From the NCBI GenBank assembly GCA_964030785.1, contig OZ034978.1:13319953-13383952 (forward strand): a stretch of 64,000 nucleotides of DNA, written 5' to 3'. This DNA is from Siderastrea siderea. Taxonomy: Eukaryota; Cnidaria; Anthozoa; Scleractinia; Rhizangiidae. Below the pieces are notes generated by a model that worked only from the letters and a program-made list of their open reading frames with translations, ran no database searches and was not told the DNA's origin. Of this stretch, positions 9,150-20,400 are shown piece after piece. Position numbers and translations under genes: made by a program. Within the stretch, counting starts at the first letter, position 1; the number at the start of each line of letters is the position of its first letter.

Positions 9150-10602
9150 AGATAATGGCCTATATTGACCCCTATGGTCAAATATTGATTCCTGTGGACC
9201 AATATGGGCCTAAGTTGTCCCCTATGGACCAATATGGGCCTATGTTGATTCCTATGGGCCAATATGGGCCTATGTTGACTGCTATGGACCAATGTTGGCC
9301 TATGTTGACTGCTATGGACCAATGTTGGCCTATGTTGACACCTATGGACCAATGTTGGCCTATATTGACTCCTCTGGGCCAATGTTGGTCCGCGGGGGTC
9401 AACATAGGCCAAAGTTGGTCCGCGGGGGGCAACATAGGCGAAAGTTGGTCCGCGGGGGTCAACATAGGCCAAAGTTGGTCCGCGGGGGTCAACATAGGCC
9501 AAAGTTGGTCCGCGGGGGTCAACATAGGCCAATGTTGGTCCGCGGGGGTCAACATACGCCAAAGTTGGTCCGCGGGGGTCAACATACGCCAAAGTTGGTC
9601 CGCGGGGGTCAACATAGGCCAAAGTTGGTCCGCGGGGGTCAACATAGGCCAAAGTTGGTCCGCGGGGGTCAACATAGGCCAAAGTTGGTCCGCGGGGGTC
9701 AACATAGGCCAAAGTTGGTCCGCGGGGGTCAACATAGGCCAAAGTTGGTCCGCGGGGGTCAACATAGGCCAATGTTGGTCCGCGGGGGTCAACATAGGCC
9801 AATGTTGGTCCGCGGGGGTCAACATAGGCCAATGTTGGTCCGCGGGGGTCAACATAGGCCAATGTTGGTCCGCGGGGGTCAACATAGGCCAATGTTGGTC
9901 CGCGGGGGTCAACATAGGCCAATGTTGGTCCGCGGGGGTCAACAGAGGCCAAAGTTGGTCCGCGGGGGTCAACAGAGGCCCATGTTGGTCCGCGGGGGTC
10001 AACAGAGGCCCATGTTGGTCCGCGGGGGTCAACAGAGGCCCATGTTGGTCCGCGGGGGTCAACAGAGGCCCATGTTGGTCCGCGGGGGTCAACAGAGGCC
10101 CATGTTGGTCCGCGGGGGGTCAACAGAGGCCCATGTTGGTCCGCGGGGGTCAACAGAGGCCCATGTTGGTCCGCGGGGGTCAACAGAGGCCCATGTTGGT
10201 CCGCGGGGGTCAACAGAGGCCCATGTTGGTCCGCGGGGGTCAACAGAGGCCCATGTTGGTCCGCGGGGGTCAACAGAGGCCCATGTTGGTCCGTGGGGGT
10301 CAACAGAGGCCCATGTTGGTCCACGGGGGTCAAAATAGGCCCATGTTGGTCCAGGGGGGTCAACATAGGCCCATGTTGGTCCAGGGGGGTCAACATAGGC
10401 CCATGTTGGTCCACGGGGGGTCAACATAGGCCCATGTTGGTCCACGGGGGGTCAACATAGGCCCATGTTGGTCCACGGGGGTCAACATAGGCCAATGTTG
10501 GTCCACGGGGGTCAACATAGGCCAATGTTGGTCCACGGGGGTCATTATAGGCCCATATTGGTTTATATGAATCAATACAGGTTTGTGTTGGTCCATATTT
10601 AT
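9150..10602. repeat. 30-bp minisatellite with quasi-palindromic unit
   Basis: About 48 head-to-tail units of 30 bp. The core unit can be written as GGTCCGCGGGGGTCAA plus CATAGGCCAAAGTT. The unit is nearly self-complementary about two dyads (GGCC and CCGCGG), so each unit could fold. Variant blocks follow one another (AAAGTT, then AATGTT, then CAGAGGCCCATGTT), as expected from unequal exchange. Both edges are AT-rich and degenerate. The first seven or so units (9150-9385) read as the reverse complement of the rest. Because 30 is divisible by 3 and no unit contains a stop, several frames stay open for hundreds of codons; these are not genes. Confidence 0.92.
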
Positions 10603-10706
10603 ATTTGATCTCTGTATTGTAAAGCTACTGTAGTCTGCGAGCAGTCTCTCCTTTTGCTCAGGAATGGTCGGGCGAGAAAAACAAGTAAACGTGCGCAAAA
10701 GTCGGC

Positions 10707-10888
10707 TGCGTTTGCATTTGTTTTCGCCCGATTATCTTTAAGTGGAGAATAGCTTGAGGTTGGTGTACTTCTACACCTAAATTTTGACTTTTAAATAAAC
10801 AAAAGTCAAAATTTAGGTGCACAAACACACCAACCTCAAGCTATTTTCTGCTCAAAGATAATCAGGCGAAAAAAAACATGCAAACGCA
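10707..10888. repeat. Long near-perfect hairpin (foldback MITE)
   Basis: The left arm 10707-10792 and right arm 10801-10888 are inverted copies with few mismatches, separated by an 8-nt loop. Shared words include TAGCTTGAGGTTGGTGT and CACCTAAATTTTGACTTTT. The arms begin with TGCGTTTGCAT. There is no coding capacity, and it is probably a foldback-type non-autonomous element. Confidence 0.8.
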
Positions 10889-13654
10889 TTTTTTAATCGG
10901 GGGTTGAACCCCAACCCTTCCCTTAGTTCGATGGGAGGCTTCAAGCAGTGGACTAGGGATGATATGTATCAAACAATCTCTCCCAGCAAGTTTTAAGTTG
11001 GTTATTATTAACAAAGAGTAAGGCTACACAAACTTTCAAAAACAAACATTTCCCAGCCTGGATGAATTCACCGTGGAAGGGACCTTATGACAGATCCGTT
11101 GAACGCTCCTGAATGGACTGCTCGTAGTCTACGGTGAAACTTACAAAATGTCCTTTATAACCACGTCGATGAGATGTCAAGTGTGAAGCACACGAACAGG
11201 TTGCTGTCCTTTTTTTCACGTTGTTCCCCACAATGTAAGAAAACTTAATTATTGTTCGCAGGAGCAAAATAAAACACTACAAGCCTATCCGTTAGCGAAA
11301 TGATCTTTGCTCAAAAATCAAACTCAAACAAGTTTTTAGCATAAGAATCTTCCCAAGGAAAACCTGCTGATGTGCATCACACTGATGGTAATTCTTGAAG
11401 ACAAATGGAGAGACGCGATGCAGCCCTCTGGCTGCATGTTTCCAGAATGTTTTATTTTTCGTTAACTGAAGTAAACTGAAGACCGCAGCAAGAACGTGGC
11501 GTAAATCGTCTTGATTGGACTGGTTGACTCGGAGAACGCCATAAATGCAACTGCCTCTCAGCTCAGTGAAAACTGTTAAGAAACGACAAGAATAAGTGAG
11601 TTCAGGTGTGATTTACGAATCATGATGTAACTTCTGAACTGATTTTAGCTTTGATCTGTTTTAATTGACCTAGCCACAGAAAGGCATTTGCGTCCACTGT
11701 CTTCTGAGATGAATTGCCTATGCACCGCTAGAATAAACGATACTTGCAAGTTGCAGGCATTATTTTCTAAGAAAACTGTTTATGTTCAATGCATACTATA
11801 GCTAACTTGGCAGAAAAAAAACAACACAAAAGCTGGATAACAAAAACCACTAACCGTTCGCTGAGAAGTAATCCGAAATTCTCTGTGGAGCCGGTCAACT
11901 CCAGTGACCGAAGATAAAACGCGTTCAGTGGATTCAGTTGTCTTTGAAACCGACCAACGTTCAGTATCTTCGAGTGGCGAACTGAAGCAGTTGAGGGAAT
12001 AACTTGTCAAGACCGAAAGCCGCATAATTTAGATGTATTAGATAATGCTTTACATATCTTGTGCCGGCGTTCCCGCTCGCCAGCCTAATTTCTCTTTTCA
12101 TTGGAGCAATGACAATGGAGTTTTATCTTACAATAGAGGTGAAAAAAGTTATTCAACTGATTAATGATTCAGCAAAGTTTAGCATAAGATTTTTTTCGCG
12201 GAATGGCATGCGGTTAAAGAATAGTGACCAAAGGTGACTACTGAACAGTGACGGAATGGATGAATTCATATATTCATAACTGAAACAATCAACAATTTAA
12301 GTAAAGAAGGCACAGAATTAAACGAATGTGTTAAATTAATGTTTTATAAAGCTCGCCTTTTTTCCACCTTGTGCCTGGCTGGTCAGTGGTAGCCAGTATC
12401 AGCGTGTCCACACCCTTTCCGGTTGAATATTTAGTTCTTTCAGATAAGAAATTCAGCTAATACTTTAGTGTCTGTAGTCGTGCAAGTGAGTGACCGCCAA
12501 GACGAATGGCTTTAGAATGTTCACGATTTATAATGGAAGATCCTAGACCACAAGTCCAGGGGTGGATCCAGCATTTTTATTTACAAGGGGGGGGGGGGGG
12601 GGGTTGCAAGTGAAAAAAAAAACTATAATATGCTATGACATGAGGTATTTCATCATATTCAGGACTAGACTATTGAGCTGGAACAGGCATACTTTTATAA
12701 GGAACGTACCCCGAATTGATGATGCAGTAACACCTTTAAGTTTTTAACCAATACCCTATGTAAGAAACACTATCTCGCTTTGTAAGTGTTATTTTATATT
12801 TATTTTTCCCCCGATTGTGATGCTTCTCCAAAATGAGGTAAGCTTTCCCCACAATTTGTGCGTTTGTCAAATCTCAGTTTTGAAAATTAATCAATCAAGA
12901 ACAAGCTGAGAGCCTGGAGTATTAAGCCAAGATGCGGAATTGATGACCGACGAAGTCGTAATACGAGCGACTACGTAAACGCCAACTGGACTATACTCAA
13001 TGGTTCTCCTCCCTTTTTTGGTCATAAAGCAAGCGTTCCTTGTGATGTGAAAAATTAAGAGCAGATGATGGGACAAGAATCCAAATAAGGTCTATCGATA
13101 AAAATCGGTACCGAAAGAAATAGGTGAAAATCGATAAATATTATCGATTTCTCAAGATTTCATAAATTACTAGTGGACGACCTTTCTTGTTGTTATTTGG
13201 CGTTTAAAGCCTGCTAATACACGAAAACCAAACGGAGCAAAAAATTATTTTGAAAATTTTCACGTCTGTCAACAAGACAAACGAGAAAGTTGAAATAACA
13301 GTGAAACCATTCAATGGACAACACTCTATTCAAGGCTATTTTTAACTATTCATTAAACTGTTAAATATTATACAGCATCAAAACATAGATGGTACGTAGT
13401 TCTCATTGGAAGATTATTCCTAGGTTTGCAAAACTGAAACTGGACAATTGTTGATTTATCCTCTGAATTTTATAAAGGGGGTCAGTGTATTGTTGAAACC
13501 CGATACAATAGCACAAGTTTGGGGTAGCCAGTTGGATTGTTTCTCCCAAACTGATTACACATTTGTAATGACTTCAGAGGCGGATCCAGAGGGAGGGTTG
13601 TGGGGGTTGCAATCCCCCATTTGGGAAGTTTGCGAACTTGTCTGACTCCTCATG
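10889..13654. other. Non-genic stretch with low-complexity runs
   Basis: No gene was recognised. The stretch contains a run of 17 G at 12587-12603 preceded by GGGGTGGATCCAGCA, and a similar GGCGGATCCAGAGGG at about 13580. That word is typical of one end of hAT-like non-autonomous elements, but no matching second ends were found. A small ATCGAT dyad lies at 13130-13150. Confidence 0.4.
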
Positions 13655-13829
13655 CCTATGGCTTTTTCAGCACAGTAAAACTGTCAGCATCATCATCGGA
13701 GCAGTTTGGCCCGGCCGTCAGCGACCTGTGAGTCTGGCTCACTACACTAGGGGCTCGACACGCGCGTCACGTTTCAGTGCGGCAGGCGATGCTTGTTCGT
13801 TTTCCTCGACTGAGCGGAAAGAGAGACTA

Positions 13830-14004
13830 TAGTCGAACACGCGTGGGTAACTCGAAGCGTTTCGCTGGTGTTCATGGGATTTCTTGTTGACAGACTCGGG
13901 CGACGGGCCGGAAACCACTCATGAAGTCATCAAGCTGAGATCGCCTCGCCCGACATAATACTATCACGTTTGGAAATACATTTCTACTCTTCTGGGAATA
14001 CAAG
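13830..14004 (+). other. Possible 5' UTR exon of the septin gene
   Basis: The GC-richer, CpG-containing stretch ends in CAAG followed by GTAAAG, a good donor, 3.46 kb before the first coding exon. Joined to the acceptor at 17465, the frame leading to the septin ATG has a stop (TGA at about 13937) and no intervening ATG, so the segment would be non-coding leader. This is inference from sequence composition and one splice site; the 5' limit is arbitrary. Confidence 0.3.
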
Positions 14005-15254
14005 GTAAAGAGATATTCATTTGTTTATGGCTAGTGTAAAAATACGAGCTTTTCACCCAGTTTGTGAGCTTGGGCGAAGAACATTTACGAATGAGTAATC
14101 ATGCATTGTACACGCGCGGGAAATCTAAACTCGAAATATTCAAAAAGGAAATAATGGGTGAATTATGCAGGTAATATAAGAGTTTCCTTGAATTTAGTAG
14201 TTTGCTGTTGCTGCAATATTGCTGATTTTACCTCGTGTAGAGTCTGTTTGTGTACAGTTTAATTTATTATACTGATAATGCAAGTAACAAGCTTGTTTGA
14301 TATTTGAACCCTTTCGCGTCCTCTCGTTAGATGTTTACTAACTGCCCAATTTCTTGTGTTGAGCGTTCTGTAATTGATATACTCGTACATCTGGTTTTAG
14401 TTCTCGCTTCATTTTGAGTACTTATGACACATGATATGATTACATGAGTAAGCGAGCTAAACTTGGGTGAGTGTCCGATTTGCGTGGGCTATTACCAAAT
14501 CAAACTTTACAACGGACCCCTGGAAAGTTTACTTTGGTAATGATTTTGTAAAATTTGGTCAGAGTTCAACTTTTATTAATTCAAATCAATACTACTTAAA
14601 AATAATCGCTCATAAAAACGATCTTTTAAGGTTACCCTTTAACAGAGGAAGGCGTGTCTTGCTTTTGATTTTAGTCTGAACTGAAAATCTTTGTTAATAT
14701 TTTATGATTGAGGGCTCAGTAATGTTATGTTCATCACAAATAAGGGCACCTTGCACTTTACCATACACTGATCAACTGGATCTTAACCACACTGACACAA
14801 TAACAGCATTTGTTTCTTATTTCAAAGTTTTGACATAAAGTAGTTTTTATCATTTTTGCTTATCATTTTTAACTTTTCTATCTTATTAACTGTTTATAGT
14901 TAACACATAAATAATTCATTGTGTGTGCTTTGAAATGTCTGCAGTGCTGTTTTGCACTTCAAGGACAAGCTAATGTACAGAATGATATTTCACAGCAGTT
15001 TTAATGTATCAGTCAATTCCAAGAGTGCCCATACTTGTGATAAACATTACACTTATTTGTACATGGGCCTTATTGAAATCCTTGTAATATCATTATCATC
15101 CAAAGAACTCAGTTTTGGGATGCCAATAGGGTGAGATCCCTGCAGCAGAGGTTTCCATAACTTTGGGAGCATGTGCTAGCTGTCTGGTTTTGTTTGCATG
15201 CTTTCGTAAAGCACTCAATCAAGGCTGATTAATGAGTATCAGAATGAGACACAT

Positions 15255-15802
15255 CCCGGGGGTGGGGAGAGTACTCAGAAAATATTTGGGTGGGAATGTG
15301 CCCCTGGAACTCTGAAATCGTTAACCTATGCCAGACCACTTTCAGCTCCATTTTGCAACCCAATTCTAGACTAGATGCCGAAAATCCCTAACCTATCCTA
15401 GACTAGCTATCTTCCAATAATCTTCCATCCAATAGAGCCACATAGTGTTTTCAATGGAAAACCATCTGTCCATCAACAAAGTGCCATGATCGAATTTACA
15501 TTTATTTCTGAGTTTTTCAAACCCTATTTTGGTCTAAATTTTTCACACCACTTATCAGTTTCCTGGTAATATTTATTGATATGCTATTCAAAAGTAAAAC
15601 TCCCTGACTTCTATACCATATCCCAGACCAAACTGCTTGGAAACCATACTCTTCACTGCTTCACTTACCTATATAGGTTTTATATTTATTTGTTTTTATT
15701 TATTTTTAAAGCATTGTAAAGCGCTTAGCACTTAATCGGATAAGCGTTATATAAATATTATTGTATTATTGTATTGTATATAAGGGAGTACCCCCTCCCG
15801 GG
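15255..15802. mobile_element. MITE with CCCGGG(A/G)GGGG termini
   Basis: The left end CCCGGGGGTGGGGAGAGTACT and right end AGGGAGTACCCCCTCCCGGG are inverted relative to each other. The interior carries an AATATTTGGGTGGGAATGTGC segment. Just inside the right end (about 15705-15778) AAGCGCTTAGCACTTAATC runs into an ATATTATTGTATT tail, which resembles the 3' end of a small LINE or SINE inserted into it. It lies in the presumed first septin intron. Confidence 0.45.
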
Positions 15803-17477
15803 ACACACTAAGAAAGCAGGGAAAATCCTCTACCAGCATGGATCAGTTACACAACCCACTCCCCCACCACACCCATACACGTAGACTCCAAAGTTACAAC
15901 CAGATGAAGAGTCGACCTTTCAGGTTGTGGCTAAAAGCCTGTCGCGGATTGTATGACAGAAATCGCAAGAAAATGAAATACAGATAGAAAACAAAATATT
16001 TTTTTGAGAATGTTTGGTCAATCAGTGAAGGAAGGTTTAACTATGGGGTACCATAAAACAGTGCAGTTTAATCTTAATGCCAAAAAATTTTTTAGTAACC
16101 AATAAGAGCAGGTCTTATTTAGTTCCTCTTCACCTCTTCAGTGCTGGATTGAGGGGGAGGGGGGTAGGGTGGTGTCAGGGACTAAACTTATTTCATTTGG
16201 AACTTTCTTTAAGCACACTAGTCCTGTCTACTACGTATGGCTAGGGCCCCAGGCCTATGGAGAACTGAAGAATTTGCCTGCCCCAGGTCGTGAAGACCAA
16301 GGTGTTTTCTTTGGTTATACATGTAGCCTGGAAATCCCATGTGGTGCCTCAAATGACTTGCAGTTTTATTCAGAGAGCCTTTAAGTTATGTTAATCTGGG
16401 GTTTTAATGTATCTTTGGATTGATGCTATTCTACCCAGAACCAACATCACACTGTTTTTTTTTCAAGCAGTTTCTTTTAGAAACGAAATATTTTTTAATA
16501 TTAGTGTCATCTCTTTTTAGTGGTATGTTCCTCTGTGTGTAATACAGTGTGTGTGTACCTATATTCATAGGTGCATTTTATACTCATCTGTTACCCTAAC
16601 TCTTAAAGGGTTCAGGGTCCCAAAAGATTTCATGCATGTAGGGCCAATAACATGATGGCAGAACATTTCTTTGGACAGCTAAGTGCCTCACAAATGCCTT
16701 TGGGATCCTGAAGGCTGTCCATTGGTTACATTGTATGTTGAGAAGACGCTCTTCATTTCTGGGCTAACCAACAAGCTTGCTTTTTACAGCTTGTCAGAAT
16801 TTGTTGTAAGTGACCCATTGTAATTCAGCATCATTATACAAATTCTCCTTACTAGTCTTCATGAGTTTTGGTGATATCCAATGGGGAGAACCTGTTTTAA
16901 CATCAAGACAATTCATCTTTGGTGACCATTTTCTTAATTCTCTTGTCCTGTGTGTGTTGTAATGCACTGATATGATGAGAAGAAATTTGATGCTGATCAC
17001 TACTGAGTCCTAGGGGTTTAAATACCTTGACCTGATAATTAGATTACTAGAAGGTCATTATTTGAATACTAGCAGGAGGCCATCAGTTTAAGCCAGCTAA
17101 ATGGTATTGTAAACATGTATCATGTGTCAGTAAGTGTATACAGGCATTTCTGAAGAAAGAATTTTACATCTGCATTTTTATCATTGAGCCTTTGGTATGG
17201 TAAGGCTAACAGTCTATTTGATCATTTCAATTTCCCTGTTAATTTTTTTTGTGAAGATCATAATGTTGCTTGAAACATTGCAGTTTTTAAGTGTTGAAAT
17301 GTATCAGTTTTAAATAGGTCTATTGCAAATTGAATTAAGCATTGGAATGCAGTGGTTTATTTGGAATCTGAAAAGATAACATTCAGTCATCTAACTGTAT
17401 TCACAAATTTAAGATCTTATCTCTGCTTAGCAAAGTCTTAATGTCTTGCTTTTCTTTTCCCTAAGGATCTTAAAGCC

Positions 17478-20400
17478 ATGGCCAGCTACGTAGGTTTTGC
17501 AAATCTACCAAATCAAGTCCACCGTAAATCTGTCAAGAAAGGCTTTGAGTTCACCTTAATGGTTGTTGGTGAGTTCTCTGAATTGTTTCTTTCAACAATG
17601 GTTTTGTCTTTGATTATGTTATGATCATCATGTTGATGCAGTTGAATTTTAAGCTGTCTTCTTGTCAAGTAATTGTAGATTGAAGAGGAAATTGGTTGGA
17701 AGTGTTGATGAGATCATTAAGAGACCACTTCGTTCTGGGAAGGGTTTTGTGGAGGTTCTGGTTACATTTAACTCACTGGTGTTGGATGATCCCAAGTCAT
17801 AACTGAAGCCATAACTGGCTTTGGGTGATTCCTATATTCAGAGCTGAAATTTTCTCTTTGAATGAAAATACATGTACATATACATGTACGTAGAATTGTG
17901 TAAAAGATTATTTTAATTTTAAGCGGGAGCAAACCATATATACCTAATGATATGACATATGCATATACATGTTATACATTTATAATTTATTTAATAATTT
18001 TGTTAAGCTCCCTGATAATGCACTGTACTGGCAAAACATAACTGATTATGGTAATTATAGGATATACCAGCTGCCCTTATGGCAGCAGGTCTGTCGAAGG
18101 ATATAATCCCTGAGGCTGAAAGGTTCTCTGAAAAATTACCAGACAGAGTTCTCTTTGAGGGCAACTGTGAAAGATTGAGGCTAATCCTTACCAGTACCAA
18201 TACCAGCAAGCCAGGAATTTGTTTGAAATCTATAGCTCTTCGATTAATTTTTACACTGCACTTTTGCTATGCTTTTGTTGTGCCATTGATTAACAATGGC
18301 ATGATTGCAGCTAAACAGTGGGTAAATAGTTTATTCTCTAGCAAGTGAATGCTAAAGTACAGTGATTTGTATTCCATGACTGTATGTGTTAAACAGGCAG
18401 TTAATATAATTACTGTCACCACACCAGCTTGATTGCATTGTTCCCTCCTTAATTCTCAAACAGAACTGAGGACTTTCAGTCTAACCCAACACAACAAAGT
18501 GAAATGTTACCATTTGTCATGAGCAACAACCTGGCTTTATGGAATCTTAAAAAGATTCTCCCGAAACACTGGCCAAGCCTGGAGGTTGTGCTCATATTAA
18601 TTTTTCCATCACAAAAAGTATGCCTACTATATTCTACAGGGAAGAGAATTTGCTTGATGTGACATTTCTGTCCTTTGAAGATACACATGTCAACAAATGT
18701 TAACTTTATTGTCATCTTGCTGCAGGTGAATCAGGCCTTGGCAAGTCCACGCTAATTAACAGCTTGTTTCTGACTGATCTGTACTCTGACAGAAAAATCC
18801 CTAAAGCTGCTGGTGAGATCCTGTCTACTATAATTACGTTGATCATTGGTTATTTCATGCACTTTAATAAGGCCTCATTCAAATGGATTCAACATTTCTA
18901 TTCAACAGTGGTCATTGCTGAATTTGGCAACTTCAGTGATGCTAAAAAATGTTGAATGATTTTGCCAAAAATTATGGTGTTGAACATGGTTTAAAGGGAC
19001 ACTGTCACCAATTTTTAGCCAAGGATAACTTTGAAAAGCTAAAATGAAGACACATTCTAATTAGATGAAACCCAAAAATATTGGCATGCTTGAATTTCAT
19101 TTAAAACTACTCTTAACTATCAGTTCTCTGAGACTGACATTAAGTGTGTTTGGTGTTGATTGCAAGGGTGGAAATGGTTGCAACTTGAAAACATCAGGAA
19201 AAATCTGGAAAAATCACCTGTAACTGACTATGGTTTGTTCTTTCTTTGAGAGAGTCATTTTATTTCTATCTCTTGACGTTGTAGGAGTGTTCTGTGTACG
19301 AGAAAAGGCAGTTAATTATTTTAAATGTCAGCACATTTTCACCCCAAAATGTAAAACTTCTCTGTGACAGTGTCCCTTAAATTGCCATCAAACATTCATA
19401 CAACAAAGTACTGTATTCGACAATGTTGGATGATGTTGAATCCATATTGGCCAAGGCCTAATCTACTCCGTAGGCTGTCATCTTAGAGGAGCCTGTCAGC
19501 CTGGCTCCCAATGCAAGCAGTTGACAGCACATGTGATAAGGGTAAAGTCTCTCACAAGCCAAAAAGACCCACATGGCCAGAGCTTACGTATATCCCAGTT
19601 TCTGTAGCATAAAGCAACTGAGAATATTGCTACTCCCCCCTGGATGGGATGCTAGTACATTGCTGGGCTACCCCCAGCAATTTTTTGGGGGCATCCAATT
19701 TTTCACAACCTGGGCTCATAACTTCTGGGATTGAATTAACGTGATCTTTGAATTTGTCCTGAGCGATGGCCTTGGTAAAGTAAGGTAAAGCCCATTTCTG
19801 TTAAGGTTGATTTCCACTGTTGCGTAAATTTTATGTGCGTACGTTGAAAGTTTTCAACTTTTTACATTTACATAAGCCGTCCATGCATCGTCTCTAACTT
19901 TATTTACGCACGTAAAGCCCATTAAATTCATGCCCGTACGCACATAAAATTTACGTAACAGTGGAAAACAACCTTTACAGTGGTTTGAACAAGGGTCAGC
20001 ACTTAGCTCTGGCTCCATAAACAAATAAGTATCCTTGTGTAATTATGTATTTATTTTTTTGTGTAATATATTAGTATGTGTTAAATCAAATGGTATACTC
20101 GTGAAATTAGGAAATAATTTCACTTGTGTTTTTTCAAAATTCTAATAATTATTAGAATTTTGACAAAATGCAAGTGAAATTATTTCCTACATGTAATTTC
20201 ACGAGTATACCATTTGATTACCTATTAATATCATGGGTGACAAATTACGCTCACAATCGTCAGGGTTTTGACTTGTTTATCGTGTCGAGAACTCCAAGCA
20301 TTGAAAAGTTTAAAGCACACAGATTGGCTAAAGTTCACATTTTTCTGAGTGAAATAATGAAAAAATCTTGTGGGAGGTTTTTACCACGCTTTGACGATTT

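Noticed and set aside
9116..10429. Overlapping long open frames of 300-430 codons on both strands
   Set aside because: They arise because the 30-bp minisatellite unit is a multiple of three and stop-free in several frames. Peptides are pure repeat, and a one-base insertion near 10110 shifts them all.
9150..10602. CRISPR array
   Set aside because: Repeats are directly adjacent with no unique spacers, and the genome is eukaryotic.
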